Below are positions 8,510 to 19,100 of a stretch of 63,528 nt of DNA, in pieces. How positions within the stretch are numbered: the stretch's first letter is position 1; each line of letters starts with the position of its first letter. The stretch is from the NCBI GenBank assembly GCA_017437285.1, contig JAFSBM010000212.1, positions 1-63,528 on the forward strand, written 5' to 3'. The DNA is from Ruminococcus sp. (GTDB lineage: Bacteria > Bacillota > Clostridia > Oscillospirales > Ruminococcaceae). A program made the translations under genes and the position numbers. The notes under the pieces are model-generated. The model saw only the letters and a list, made by a program, of their open reading frames with translations. It did no database searches and was not told the DNA's origin.

Positions 8510-10132
8510 CTAAACAATCAGATCCAGCACCTGCCGCAGATTCTTCTTGCCGAATGAAACCGCCTCTCCATCCACCACAAGGCACGGTACGCTCATGACA
8601 TGATACTGCTCCCGCAGTTTCAGAAAATGATTTACATCGTAGACCTCGGCTGTCACGTTCGGATTTTCCGCAGCGATTTTCTGCACTGCCGTCACAAGCT
8701 CCGGGCACATCGTGCAGGAAAGCGTCACAAGCACCTGTATTTCCATGGGCTTTGTGATCCGTGCAATATCGGCTTTATCCTGTTCATCAATCGGCTGTCC
8801 CGGACCTGCGGCATTATACAGTCCCAGCACAAACGACGTAAACTCATGTCCGCCGGGTACACCATGGAACGCAAGCCCTGTTTCCGTGCCGTCCTCTTTA
8901 CAGATGCGCACACAGGGGCGAAATTCCTCCGATTCCGCATTTTCTGCAAGCTGTACGGAAAGCTTGTCCGTGCGCTCTGCCATTGCTTCCACATATTCTT
9001 TCAGCTCTGTGGAAAGCGGCTGTTCATCGAGATACAGTTTCAGCACAAGGCTGCGTTCCATTTTCGAAAATACGGAATCAAGCTGCGCACAAACTTCTGC
9101 CGAGAAAAATCTGCTGTCCGAAACATGGGGTTTCTGTGCAGATGTCTCTGCTTTGGATCGCTTCGGAATTTCCGGGGTGATACCCGTTTTCTTCTGCATG
9201 GCAGCGGCGTATTTTTCCAGCTCCGTTGCCGCAATTGCACCATCACTGACTGCTGTTACCACCTGACGCAGATTCTTTTCACAGATGTCGCCAGCGGCGT
9301 ACAGACCTTCGATATTGGTCTTGCGGTTGCTGTCCGTGATGACATAACCATATTCATTGAGCTTCACAATATCCTGAATCAGTGCCGTTTCCGGCTCATA
9401 GCCTGCGAACACAAACACACCGAAGGTATTGCCCTCATCCGCATGGTACTCCGTCACCTCGCCCGTTGCATTATTACGGTATCGGATGGTTCTGAGAGCA
9501 GTATCACCCGAAACGGATTCCACCTCAGTTTCATATAGGACGGTGATCTTCGGGTGATTTCTGGCTTCATCGGCAACTGCTTTCGCACAGGTGAAATCCT
9601 CCTCACGGACGAGGATGGTGACATGCTTTGCGTATTTGGTCAGGAACACACTTTCCTCTGCTGCTGCAAAGCCGCCGCCCACAACAAAGATCTCCTTGCC
9701 CGTGAAAAATTCGCCGTCACAGGTCGCACAATAGGCAACGCCGTGACCACGGAATTCCGCTTCGCCCGCAAAGCCGATCATCCTCGGATGCGCACCCGTT
9801 GCGACGATGATACCGAAACACTGCACCTCGCCCTTTGTGGTGAGAACTGTCTTGATGTCCCCATCCGGTGCAAGGCTCGTGACTTCCGCAAGCAGAAATT
9901 CCGCCCCGAAGTCCTCCGCCTGACGCCGCATGGTTTCTGTCAGCTCCGCACCGCTTGCAAGTCCTACGCCGGGGTAATTCACTACCTCGGATGTGATGGT
10001 GATCTGACCGCCGAACTGTTCCTTTTCAATGACAAGCACCCTGTATCTCGCTCGTGCAAGATACAGGGCAGCAGTCAATCCCGCAGGACCGCCGCCGACA
10101 ATCACAGCGTCATAAAGTTTCTCATTACGCAT
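8510..10132 (-). CDS. AhpF/TrxB-like flavoprotein with C-terminal thioredoxin-like domain
   Basis: A 540-residue FAD- and NAD(P)H-dependent disulfide reductase. The order is FAD motif (VGGGPAGLTAALY, residues 12-24), redox pair Cys135/Cys138 in CATCDGEFF, NAD(P)-binding GGGFAAAEES, and ENLRQ-like FAD contact region. The last ~190 residues form a glutaredoxin/thioredoxin-like domain with CTMC at about 473-476 and a cis-Pro motif SVPCLV. The domain order is reversed from classical AhpF, whose Trx folds are N-terminal. Its ATG overlaps the ahpC stop (TAATG), so I use 10132 rather than a longer upstream frame. It very likely reduces the AhpC peroxiredoxin encoded just before it. Confidence 0.88.
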   Translation of the reverse strand: MRNEKLYDAVIVGGGPAGLTAALYLARARYRVLVIEKEQFGGQITITSEVVNYPGVGLASGAELTETMRRQAEDFGAEFLLAEVTSLAPDGDIKTVLTTKGEVQCFGIIVATGAHPRMIGFAGEAEFRGHGVAYCATCDGEFFTGKEIFVVGGGFAAAEESVFLTKYAKHVTILVREEDFTCAKAVADEARNHPKITVLYETEVESVSGDTALRTIRYRNNATGEVTEYHADEGNTFGVFVFAGYEPETALIQDIVKLNEYGYVITDSNRKTNIEGLYAAGDICEKNLRQVVTAVSDGAIAATELEKYAAAMQKKTGITPEIPKRSKAETSAQKPHVSDSRFFSAEVCAQLDSVFSKMERSLVLKLYLDEQPLSTELKEYVEAMAERTDKLSVQLAENAESEEFRPCVRICKEDGTETGLAFHGVPGGHEFTSFVLGLYNAAGPGQPIDEQDKADIARITKPMEIQVLVTLSCTMCPELVTAVQKIAAENPNVTAEVYDVNHFLKLREQYHVMSVPCLVVDGEAVSFGKKNLRQVLDLIV

Positions 10133-10698
10133 TACAGCTGACCTACCAGATCGAGACTGGGTTTCAGGGTTTCCGCGCCGGGCTGCCATTTCGCCGGACA
10201 AACCTGATCACCGTGTGCGGCAACAAACTGACAAGCCTGCAGCTTACGGAACAGCTCGTCCGCATTTCTGCCAACGTTGCCGGAGCTTACCTCATAAGCA
10301 ACAATCTTACCCTCGGGGTTTACGATAAAGCTGCCACGCTCGGCAAGGCCATCGGATTCGATATACACCTCAAAATCTCTGGACAGTGCGTGCGTAGGAT
10401 CTGCAAGCATCACATAATTGATCTTTTTGATTCGTTCAGATACATCATACCACGCCTTGTGCACAAAATGCGTATCGGTCGAAACGGAGTAGATCTCGCA
10501 GCCTGCGCCCTGAAAATCAGCATATTTATCGGCAAGATCCTCCAGCTCTGTGGGACACACAAAGGTGAAATCCGCAGGATAGAAAAAGAACACGCTCCAC
10601 TTGCCCAGCACGTCCTTCTTGGTGACAGTTCTGCATTCACCCTTATGGAATGCCATTACGGTGAAATCGGAAATTTCCTTATTGATCATTGACATCAT
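10132..10698 (-). CDS. ahpC: Peroxiredoxin AhpC (typical 2-Cys)
   Basis: A 188-residue cytoplasmic peroxidase that removes H2O2 and organic peroxides. The peroxidatic Cys48 is in DFTFVCPTEL and the resolving Cys, near residue 167, is in VCPAKWQPG. AAAGGAGA precedes paired ATGs; the exact start may be either. It is translationally coupled to the flavoprotein gene. It belongs to an oxidative-stress block with desulfoferrodoxin, in keeping with a strict anaerobe. Confidence 0.95.
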   Translation of the reverse strand: MMSMINKEISDFTVMAFHKGECRTVTKKDVLGKWSVFFFYPADFTFVCPTELEDLADKYADFQGAGCEIYSVSTDTHFVHKAWYDVSERIKKINYVMLADPTHALSRDFEVYIESDGLAERGSFIVNPEGKIVAYEVSSGNVGRNADELFRKLQACQFVAAHGDQVCPAKWQPGAETLKPSLDLVGQL

Positions 10699-10729
10699 TC
10701 TGATCTCCTTTCATTTTTCGGGATTGCAA

Positions 10730-10770
10730 AAACAATCAGCCGGCTGGAAATATGATTTCCATTCCGGCTG
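10730..10770 (-). terminator. Terminator after desulfoferrodoxin gene
   Basis: CAGCCGG pairs with CCGGCTG, and an inner GGAAAT/ATTTCC extends the stem. On the minus strand it is followed by ATTGTTTTTG. It lies between the desulfoferrodoxin stop and ahpC. Confidence 0.75.
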
Positions 10771-10779
10771 AAAATATTC

Positions 10780-11157
10780 CTATAGTTCTGTTTTCCACAT
10801 GCCATGGAGATTGCAGTAGGCATACACTGCGACAGGCGTTTCCTCCAGCAGTGCAAAGCTGACAACAGGCTCACCGCCCTGTTTCAGACATTTTCTCTGA
10901 CCGCCCCGATCTGTCTGGAGATACACCCATGTGATGCTGTGTTCCTCCGTCATGGGATGAGAAATAGAACCGACATTAACCTTGACGGTATTACCCTCCA
11001 CTTTTACAATTGGCGTGTGCTTCTCGGCACTTGCATCAGCTGACGGCGCAAGCTGTTTCATCTTCTCTCCGCAGCAGCGCAGAGATTTGCCTGCATCGTG
11101 AATCATTCCGACAATATTGCCGCAATGCTCGCAAATATAGAATCTGTTTTCGTTCAT
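10780..11157 (-). CDS. dfx: Desulfoferrodoxin (superoxide reductase)
   Basis: A 125-residue two-domain iron protein that reduces superoxide to H2O2 without making O2. The N-terminal desulforedoxin domain has Cys9, Cys12, Cys28 and Cys29. The neelaredoxin domain carries the catalytic iron ligands in GSISHPMTEEHSI and the C-terminal CNLHG (Cys-x2-His). ACAGGAGG precedes the ATG. Its product H2O2 would be handled by AhpC and its reductase next door. Cytoplasmic. Confidence 0.95.
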   Translation of the reverse strand: MNENRFYICEHCGNIVGMIHDAGKSLRCCGEKMKQLAPSADASAEKHTPIVKVEGNTVKVNVGSISHPMTEEHSITWVYLQTDRGGQRKCLKQGGEPVVSFALLEETPVAVYAYCNLHGMWKTEL

Positions 11158-11218
11158 GAATTTTCCTCCTGTTGATTGATAGCATTATTTTTTCCCGATT
11201 TTGAGAAATCATGCACGA

Positions 11219-11507
11219 TCACCCGCACCGATTTCTGGAAGCTTTCATCTCCCCACAAGCTAGCTTCTCCCCTACATTTCCAGACGGCTGTGTGGTGAAG
11301 TCAGTGGAAACCAAATACAGGATGCTGACATGCTCCATAAGAATGCGGCAGACCGCTGATCTACGAAGCAACCAGCACCCCGTTCCTCGTCTGATAGAAT
11401 CGTACGATCCCGTGGATATTCGGATATTCGGCACTGCCTTTCAGCTCTGCCGATACATGGGGCGGCTGCATCAGCATAGCAGCGTAATTTCGGAAATTTC
11501 TGTCCAT
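11219..11507 (-). pseudogene. Remnant of a Cu/Zn superoxide dismutase-like gene
   Basis: Reading minus from an ATG at 11507 behind AGAGGTG gives about 50 codons ending VRFYQTRNGVLVAS, then an in-frame TAG, then ISGLPHSYG. The last recognisable piece, in another frame, is DFTTQPSGNVGEKLACG. These match, as I recall the family, the start and end of a short clostridial SodC-like protein whose middle (metal-ligand His region) is missing here. A stop, a frameshift and an internal deletion make it dead. It sits between two redox genes. The rest of 11158-11581 holds nothing else I can support. Confidence 0.7.
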
Positions 11508-11552
11508 GATATCACCTCTGATTTATGATATACCTGCCATTGTATGTGCGTG

Positions 11553-11578
11553 AGAAGGCTGCGAAACCGCAGCCTTCT
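11553..11578 (-). terminator. Hairpin just after the DUF255 gene
   Basis: A perfect 11-bp stem, AGAAGGCTGCG with CGCAGCCTTCT, has a 4-base loop and lies directly downstream of the DUF255 stop. The T-run on the minus strand is poor, so termination may be inefficient or the hairpin may protect the 3' end. Confidence 0.5.
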
Positions 11579-11581
11579 ATT

Positions 11582-13516
11582 CTATTCAGCAATATATTCA
11601 TTTGTTGGTGGCAGGCACATATGCCCCCTGCACACATAGTAGGTGGTCTTGTTATTCAGCAATGGATACCTCTTACTTTCCTGCACCATCGAAACATTCG
11701 CAAAAAACGGTAGCTTCATACGAATTTCCGACAAATCCGATTTATCATCCAGAACAATCGTCACACGCTCCGGCGGATTTTCAAACAAGAGCTTTGCCAG
11801 CATAAATAAACTGTGACCAGCCGGGTAATCTGCTGCCTGTGCAGACAGAAAAGCGCTCTGTTTTTCCGCAAGCTCTCTGTACTTTTCTTCCTCCGTCAGC
11901 TGATACAGTCTCACGAAATTGTATTCCATCACGGAATTACCGCTTGGAATTGCTCCATCGTAGGTTTCCTTCGGGTTCATGAAAAGCTTGGAGTTACCGG
12001 TTTCACAGAGGAAGAACCCGCCGTTTTCATCCGCAAAACATTTCACCGCTTCACCGCAAAACTCCCCTGCTTTAGTCAGATAGCTGCTGTCCAACGTGGA
12101 ATTGTAGAGTTCCATCAGCGCAGAAACATAGTACGCATAATCATCCAGAAACGCCTTGTCAGAGTGCTTTCCGTCACGGAAGCTTGTGTAGAGCTGCAAG
12201 CCATCGCACTGATTCTGTTCCAGAAATTGCTGTGCATTCTGTGCCGCTTGAAGATACTTTTTATTGCCTGTAACTCTGTGCAGCATCGCCATTGCCGCAA
12301 TCATCATTGCATTCCATGAAAGCAGGATCTTGTCATCCAGATGCAGGCTTGTGCGCTCTCTGCGGTAGTCATAGAGCTTTCGTTTTTCATCGGAAAAGTC
12401 CGATTGCAAGTCATTACTTTTCAGCAAATTCGGAATGTTCACACCCTCAAAATTGCCATCCGCAGTGATGTCAAAAACCTCTGCAAAACGCTGTCCCCCA
12501 TCACCCAGCACTTCCAGAATTTCAGCCAGCGAAAAGGTATAGAATTTCCCCTCCACGCCCTCGCTATCCGCATCCTGCGCACTGTAGAATCCGCCCTCCG
12601 GAGAGGCCATTTCACGCAGTACATAGTCAGCTGTTTCCTTTGCAGTATCGAGATAAACCGGATTCTTTGTCATGCTGTATGCCGCAGAATACGCCATGAT
12701 CAGCAGGGCATTGTCATAGAGCATTTTCTCAAAATGGGGTGCAAGGAAATACTTGTCCGTGGAGTACCTCGAAAAGCCGCCGCCGATGTGGTCGAATATA
12801 CCGCCTTTTCTCATTTGAAGCAGCGTTTTCTCCGCCATCTGCATGGCATCGGAATCCAGATTCTGGCTTGCATACAGCATCAGAAAGAGCAGGTTGTGTG
12901 GTGTGGGGAATTTCGGTGCACGACCGAAACCGCCATGCATACTGTCAAAGCTGCGCTGAAAATGCTGTACTGCAGCTTCAATCAGATTTTCGCTGCCGGT
13001 GTTCGATGAGGAGAATTCAGACTTTTTCAAATGTGAAATGATCTCCTCTGCCGATTCCAGAAGCTCCGCCTTTTTGGTACTCCACAGCTCCGCAATCGTT
13101 CGCAGCAAATCTGAAAAGCCCGGCATTCCGTAGCGTGACTGCACTGGGAAATATGTCCCTGCAAAAAACGGTTTCTTGTCCCAAGTCATGAAAATACTCG
13201 TCGGCCAGCCGCCGCTGCCCGTGAACGCCTGACACACCGCCATATACACGCTGTCGATGTCGGGGCGTTCCTCACGGTCAACCTTAATGGAGATAAAGTG
13301 TTTGTTGAGGATTTCAGCCGTTTTCTCATCCTCGAAGCTCTCATGCGCCATCACATGGCACCAATGGCAGGTGCTGTAGCCGATGCTCAGGAAGATCGGC
13401 TTATTTTCCTTTTTGGCTGTTTCAAAAGCTTCGTCACACCACATATACCAGTTAACAGGATTTTCTGCGTGTTGTAACAAATACGGACTTGTTGATTTTT
13501 TCAGTTGATTGCTCAT
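11582..13516 (-). CDS. DUF255 thioredoxin-fold protein, YyaL/SPATS20 family
   Basis: A 644-residue protein. Residues 1-160 are a thioredoxin-like domain with Cys50-His-Trp-Cys53 in [16 protein letters not shown] and the flanking [15 protein letters not shown] block typical of the family. The remainder is an (alpha/alpha)6 barrel resembling glycosidases/epimerases, including [10 protein letters not shown] and [11 protein letters not shown]. The biochemical role of the family is not settled. It lies 9 bp after the FAD/Rieske gene, so the two are an operon in the redox block. Full length and intact. Confidence 0.9.
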   Translation of the reverse strand: MSNQLKKSTSPYLLQHAENPVNWYMWCDEAFETAKKENKPIFLSIGYSTCHWCHVMAHESFEDEKTAEILNKHFISIKVDREERPDIDSVYMAVCQAFTGSGGWPTSIFMTWDKKPFFAGTYFPVQSRYGMPGFSDLLRTIAELWSTKKAELLESAEEIISHLKKSEFSSSNTGSENLIEAAVQHFQRSFDSMHGGFGRAPKFPTPHNLLFLMLYASQNLDSDAMQMAEKTLLQMRKGGIFDHIGGGFSRYSTDKYFLAPHFEKMLYDNALLIMAYSAAYSMTKNPVYLDTAKETADYVLREMASPEGGFYSAQDADSEGVEGKFYTFSLAEILEVLGDGGQRFAEVFDITADGNFEGVNIPNLLKSNDLQSDFSDEKRKLYDYRRERTSLHLDDKILLSWNAMMIAAMAMLHRVTGNKKYLQAAQNAQQFLEQNQCDGLQLYTSFRDGKHSDKAFLDDYAYYVSALMELYNSTLDSSYLTKAGEFCGEAVKCFADENGGFFLCETGNSKLFMNPKETYDGAIPSGNSVMEYNFVRLYQLTEEEKYRELAEKQSAFLSAQAADYPAGHSLFMLAKLLFENPPERVTIVLDDKSDLSEIRMKLPFFANVSMVQESKRYPLLNNKTTYYVCRGHMCLPPTNEYIAE

Positions 13517-13525
13517 CGTATCCTC

Positions 13526-14815
13526 CTATTTTCCGTTTGCAGGATTATTCAGAACCCTGCCGTCCTCAGCAAAGCGTGAGCCATGGCAAGCACAATCCCA
13601 CGAATGCTCAGCACTGTTCCAATGCAGCGCACAGCCCAGATGCGGACAGCGTTTTCCTGTAAAGGATAGTAGATTTGTCACAAACTCAAAGCCATTTATA
13701 AAAAGCTGTGGCTTTAAAATACTCCTTGAGGGACTAAAAATATCCGCATATTCGTTTCGCTTTCCCTGCACCAGATCCGAAAGCAAAAGTGCTGAGAGCA
13801 TTGCCCCTGTCATACCCCACTTATTGAAACCGGTCGCCGTGAAAAGCTGTGACGTTCTACTTGAATAGTGTCCGATATATGGTACATCATCCAGGCTCAT
13901 ACTATCCTGTGCCGCCCAGCTACAATACTCCTTTGCAGTCGGATAGTACTGCTCTGCGAAATGCCGCAGTTCCGTCCAGTTGCCGCCTTTTTTGCCAGTG
14001 CGATGACCTCCTCCGCCGAGAAGGAGATACTTCCCGTAATTGCGGAAAGAAAGTCCTGTTCTGCTTTCGTCAACGTACATACCGCCCACATCCTGTGCGT
14101 TTTCAAGTGCCAGTACATACGAACGGTGCTGGTAGAGCTTGAGAAAATAACTGCCGTGCTTGTTGATAAACGGAAAATGCGTTCCGACAACCACCGTTTT
14201 TGCTGTGATGTTCCCACAGTCCGTCACCGCCATTTTTCCACGCATTTCCTGCACAAAGGTGTTCTCATAAATGGGCAGATCCTTTGCAATGACGGATAGG
14301 AATTTCAGCGGATGGAACTGCGCCTGATCGGGGAACATCACCGCCCCTGCTGTCTGAAACGGCAGCGGCAGTTTTTCACAAAAAGTTGCAGAATGGCCTA
14401 TTTTCGCAAGTGTCTCCATCTCCTGTTCCAACAATCTCCTGTCACCAAGGGAATAGATATAGTTGTCCTTTCGCTCGTAATCACAGTCGATGTTTTCGCA
14501 AAGCTCCGCATGTTTTTTGAAGGCAAGTCGGTTTGCTTCAAGGTATTTTCGTGCAGTTTCAACTCCGCCGCTTTTGAGAATTTTGTGATAGATCAGCCCA
14601 TGCTGATAAGTGATTTTCGCCGTGGTATGTCCAGTTGTCCCTTGACATATCTTCCGCTTCTCTACGAGAATACAGTCCACGCCGTTCTGTTTCAGAAAAT
14701 ATGCTGTCAGAATACCCGCAATGCCGCCACCGATGATAAGGACATCCGTTTTTACATTCCCGTCAAGCTTCGGAAATGATGGTAACTGCACGCTCTTTTG
14801 CCAGATTGATTCCAT
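13526..14815 (-). CDS. FAD-dependent oxidoreductase with C-terminal Rieske centre
   Basis: A 429-residue protein. The N-terminal DAO-type flavin domain starts with VLIIGGGIAGILTAYFL and the usual TGHTTAKITYQHG segment. A Rieske [2Fe-2S] motif follows at the C-terminus: CPHLGC and CACHGS supply two Cys and two His. It is somewhat shorter after the Rieske motif than YhfW-type relatives I recall, ending NNPANGK. It should transfer electrons between an amine- or sugar-like substrate and an acceptor; the substrate is unknown. Start at 14815 lies just after a hairpin. Confidence 0.85.
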   Translation of the reverse strand: MESIWQKSVQLPSFPKLDGNVKTDVLIIGGGIAGILTAYFLKQNGVDCILVEKRKICQGTTGHTTAKITYQHGLIYHKILKSGGVETARKYLEANRLAFKKHAELCENIDCDYERKDNYIYSLGDRRLLEQEMETLAKIGHSATFCEKLPLPFQTAGAVMFPDQAQFHPLKFLSVIAKDLPIYENTFVQEMRGKMAVTDCGNITAKTVVVGTHFPFINKHGSYFLKLYQHRSYVLALENAQDVGGMYVDESRTGLSFRNYGKYLLLGGGGHRTGKKGGNWTELRHFAEQYYPTAKEYCSWAAQDSMSLDDVPYIGHYSSRTSQLFTATGFNKWGMTGAMLSALLLSDLVQGKRNEYADIFSPSRSILKPQLFINGFEFVTNLLSFTGKRCPHLGCALHWNSAEHSWDCACHGSRFAEDGRVLNNPANGK

Positions 14816-14828
14816 AATGCCTCCTGTG

Positions 14829-14860
14829 TAAAACGCCGTCCGATTGAATTCAGACGGCGT
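14829..14860 (-). terminator. Terminator after the small hypothetical gene
   Basis: ACGCCGTC pairs with GACGGCGT, and on the minus strand TTTTAC follows. It separates the 91-residue hypothetical gene from the FAD/Rieske operon. Confidence 0.65.
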
Positions 14861-14866
14861 GTATTC

Positions 14867-15142
14867 TTATAGATCCTGCAAGTCCGCAGCGGTCAGGTCG
14901 TTCTCCACATTATCCCTCGCAAGGTCGTTGTCAATGACCGCATAAGCATCGGAAATCGGCTTTTCCTGCGAGAAAGGCTTTGTGTGGTACACCTTCTGTG
15001 CAGGCGGTTTTGTCCCCGCAATGATGGGGTTTGCGTGCACCTTTCCGTGCTTTGCCTTCCCCTGAATTTTGGGGACTGCCGCTGCTGTATTCTTCGGCTG
15101 TGTGTGCGTCCAATCCGGACGGTTCATGCCCTGTTTTGCCAT
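14867..15142 (-). CDS. Small hypothetical protein, Pro/Lys/His-rich
   Basis: A 91-residue basic, low-complexity protein (MAKQGMNRPDWTHTQPKNT, then KIQGKAKHGKVHANPIIAG) with an acidic C-terminus. GAGGTG is well spaced for the ATG at 15142. I recall similar short proteins in clostridial genomes without an assigned role. No signal peptide or membrane segment. It is divergent from the tocopherol cyclase-like gene. Confidence 0.55.
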   Translation of the reverse strand: MAKQGMNRPDWTHTQPKNTAAAVPKIQGKAKHGKVHANPIIAGTKPPAQKVYHTKPFSQEKPISDAYAVIDNDLARDNVENDLTAADLQDL

Positions 15143-15248
15143 GTTCATCACCTCGGGAGTAGTATGTGAGGGTTTTGTTGAATTATGTATATCACGAATA
15201 CCCGATGTCATACTAAATCTGAAAACAGAGAAAACTGGAGGAAATCCG

Positions 15249-16094
15249 ATGCAAAAGGATTATTTCAAGGGCTGGTATTTCAAATGCAGCAACGATACAC
15301 AGACAATTGCTTTTATTCCTGCCTTTCATCGCAGCGGTCACAATGAGACAGCTTCCCTGCAGATTATCACGGACGATGCAGCTTTCAATCTTACCTTTGA
15401 TTTTCTGGAATATCAGGAGGAACCACTGTCTGTCCGCATCGGTGACAACGTGTTTTCTGAGAAAGGCATTCGGCTGAACATCCGGACGGACAAGATTACG
15501 GCACACGGAACACTTCGTTTCGGGAAACTTTCACCACTTCTCTATGACATCATGGGACCGTTTCAGTTTGTGCCGTTCATGCAATGCAGGCACAGCGTTT
15601 TCAGCATGGGTCATCGAGTAGACGGACAGCTTACCATTAACGGACAGGTATATCATTTTCAGAATGGTCTGGGCTATATTGAGGGTGATTGCGGCACTTC
15701 GTTTCCGGAGCGATACATCTGGACGCAATGCAGCTTTCCGTCAGGTTCCCTGATGCTGTCCGTGGCGGATATTCCGCTGTACGGTCTGCATTTTACCGGA
15801 ATCATCGGTGTTGTTATGCTGAACGGAAAAGAGCACCGCATTGCCACCTATCTCAGTGCGAAGGTGCAGCATATCGGAAAGAATACCGTTACTGTCCGAC
15901 AGGGAGAATATACACTAACCGCAAAACTGCTTGCAAAGAATTCGCATCCCCTCCTTGCGCCGGATCACGGAAATATGAGCCGCACCATTCACGAAAGTGC
16001 ATCCTGCAGTGCTTGCTATCGGTTTTCGCACAAAGGACAGACGCTGTGTGAGTTTACAAGTGACAGGGCGAGTTTTGAGTTTGAGTATCAGTGA
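15249..16094 (+). CDS. Tocopherol cyclase-like protein
   Basis: A 281-residue protein resembling the tocopherol_cycl family. It starts DYFKGWYFKC and contains GPFQFVPFMQCRHSVFSM, and the FQNGLGYIEGDCGTSFPERYIWTQC block typical of the family. Bacterial members in anaerobes do not make tocopherol; the fold is a beta-barrel lipid/lipocalin-like one and the substrate is unknown. CTGGAGGAAATCCG precedes the ATG at 15249. No signal peptide is visible. Confidence 0.8.
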   Translation: MQKDYFKGWYFKCSNDTQTIAFIPAFHRSGHNETASLQIITDDAAFNLTFDFLEYQEEPLSVRIGDNVFSEKGIRLNIRTDKITAHGTLRFGKLSPLLYDIMGPFQFVPFMQCRHSVFSMGHRVDGQLTINGQVYHFQNGLGYIEGDCGTSFPERYIWTQCSFPSGSLMLSVADIPLYGLHFTGIIGVVMLNGKEHRIATYLSAKVQHIGKNTVTVRQGEYTLTAKLLAKNSHPLLAPDHGNMSRTIHESASCSACYRFSHKGQTLCEFTSDRASFEFEYQ

Positions 16095-16095
16095 A

Positions 16096-16124
16096 AAGAG
16101 CTTGCCGAATCAGGGTAAGCTCTT
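16096..16124. terminator. Terminator between convergent genes
   Basis: AAGAGCTTGCC pairs with GGTAAGCTCTT. It sits between the tocopherol cyclase-like gene (plus) and the large nuclease gene (minus). Confidence 0.7.
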
Positions 16125-16156
16125 CTCTATCAACTGGTGATGTATCAGACTTTTTT

Positions 16157-19100
16157 CTATACATTCTTCACTTTATGTTCATCTATTTCCGTATATGTTA
16201 TAATTCTTTCATTTTGATGATAGAAAGCATTACTTACAATTGCTTCACTTGTAAACATCACTTCTGTAACAGACCAATCTCCACTCTGAAGTGCGAAATG
16301 AGCTATTACATCATCAATATGCTCTTTTACCCATTTTGCTCTGCGTTTGTGTTTCGTCATATAACAGGGATGATCTCCGTCTACAAAGATTCTTTTATAT
16401 TCCTGATCCATTTCATAAGGATTCTTTGCAAAAGAAAAGTCCTTTACTTCCCCAACAACAATTTTATATTTTTCCGGTACAATATAGAAAACATCAATAT
16501 CCCCTAGTACATTTCCATCGCTATCTAATATCTTCTTACCATTGATTTTGGACAGCTTTTCTCTTACTATCAAGCCATCGATTGATTCTAGTTTCCTAGC
16601 AACTAAAGAATTGAATTCGTTGCCTCGTTTATCGCTCAACTTGCCGATCAAATTCTTCAATTTATCCTTTCGTGCCTTAAACTTACCTTCTACAATGAGA
16701 TCCAAAGTATATCGCCACATATGATGAAGCTGCCTGTTTCCCCAAATTAAATCTGTGCCATACTGAATGATCGGTCTGCGAGTAAACGATAATTCTCTAT
16801 TAAACCTCCACGGATACACATCTAACTTGCTATATGGCTTTGGGGGCGTGAGGAAATCACTTCTCTGTGATAGTGAAATCTGATCAAGAATTTTTGTAAC
16901 TTTTTCATAGGAAATACTGGTTCTTTTTACAATTTCGTTCTCTACAACCGAACGAGATTTTCGTTTAACTTCACCCTTTATCTCATCACCAATACTGCTC
17001 AATGCAAATATGCATTGTAAAAAACATTGGAATGAATAACCATACTCATCAAGAAATGCTTCATCAAGTGTTTCATCATACTCGCTCAACAAACTTATGG
17101 GAGAGTACATTTCAAGCATGTGATTTGAAAGATGATGAAGTTTGCTTGTTCTTGCTGAAACATTAATACTTAACAGATAATTACTTTCATCTCGTTTCAT
17201 GCCTATTCTTCCGGATTTTAAGAAAGTAATAGGTGTACTAAAAATATGATAGTAAAACAAATCATTTCTGTAAGCCCAATCAACAATCAAGCTACATATT
17301 GCCAGAATTCTTTCATATTGGATCAAACCTAGTACTTTCTCACCACTAGGTGGAACTGCTGCAATGTATTCAGCCAAAAACTTTAATGCAACAGACGCCT
17401 TATTCGTTTCATTGTACTGAATAAAAAGCTGATCAGCGTGTTCAGGATAACATGCCATATCGTACGCATATCTACTATGCGTACGCATTATGCAAAACAT
17501 TACTGTTTCTAAATCCAAACAGACGGTTTCATACACGCCTTCCGATTTAATTGAAGCTACTTCTGCTTGTAAAAGAGAATAGAGGTACCCAACAACTTTA
17601 TTTGCTAAACTTGCTCTTTGATTATCAGGTACAATACCATAGTCGTATTCTGGCAAATTCAAAAAATGTCTGCCAATTTCGTCAAGAAGTTTATTTTCTT
17701 CCTCTGCAGAAATGACAGGAGAATTTCTATTAATTGGAAGAAGATGAGGAGATTTATCAGCATCAATTTTATAGAATTTCTTTTTTATCGGATCAGAGAA
17801 AACATTTTCTATACTTCTCCAATCTGCACATTGCAAACTTTGTTTCTCAATCTCTTGAATAAGCGAAAATATCATATCTCTCTCAATAGAATTCGTTTCC
17901 CCTCCCAAAAGACAATATGCTTTAGCTGAGCATATCAGTTCAATATTCATATCCGAATGCTCATACTTCAGATAATTTTCAATACTATCATTTTCTTCGG
18001 GCAAGCCAAAATAATCGCTAAATGGAGGAGTCATTTTTATCCGAATACAAAGGGTAGTATCGCAGAACTCCATGCTGTTAATCACTTGCTTACATTCAGC
18101 CAACCAGTAAGATATTGCATCAGATAATGCAAAATAGATTTCAGCTTCTTCGCGGCATCTAATCTGTTCGCATGTAATCCATATATTTATTTTTTCAAAT
18201 TTAACGACACATTCTGGAATTTCTCTGTGTTTAGAAATTTTAGTGTATATTTTTCGTAATGGATCACTTAATTCTATTTCTGCAAGATGTATATTGTCAT
18301 GCCATTCTATAAGGTGTCTGTCTTCAGCTTTAATTGCTTTTATTACATAATCAAGCGAATCTCCAATTCCGCAATACATAAATGTATTATTTGAACTATA
18401 TTCATCAGAAAAGTAAAATGAATAATCATAATCTGTATACAAAGCAATGTAATTTAACTCACTGGCCAACATTGGTGGAAAGAAAGAAAAAGCATTTTGT
18501 TTGGCGTCAATATATTTAGGAATGAAATTGTTTCTTTTATTTTCATTTATTGATATACATTGAAGTTCAAACGGCGAAAGGCTTATTGTTCGCTCAATTT
18601 CGTCTGCACAAGCATCACTGTAGATTCTTCGCCCAAAGGAATTAAGAATTACTATCTGATATGTATTGTCCTTAGATGCTAACGGTAATTGTGATGTGAA
18701 ATACTGCATACGAGTATATGTTGTAAGATCATCGTTTTTCTGCCTAGCACTTCCAAACAGAGAATTATCACAATAATCTTCTCCTGAATCACAAACAAAA
18801 TGAACAAACAATAACCTATCATTTCCTACAGAAAGTATTTTTTCTTTTCTGCACTCATCATTGATTAATTCTATTGCATATTCAGATTCTTTGATTTTTA
18901 AATGTCCAAGCTTTTTTAAAGATTCCTGACATTTTTTCCATACCTCATTATTGTATTCATCTATCCACTGTTTTTTAATTCCGTAATACTCTGACAAAAC
19001 CACAAGCTGATGAATCAAAAATGAAACAAGTATTGATGGATTCAAAATGACTACTGTATCATCATTCGCTTTTAGAAATGGGTGTGCAAAAAAATTCTGG

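Noticed and set aside
8600-9538. Long plus-strand open frame (312 codons) opposite the flavoprotein gene
   Set aside because: It is the antisense of a clear FAD/NAD(P)H reductase, lacks a ribosome site and has a Cys/His/Arg-rich composition typical of shadow frames.
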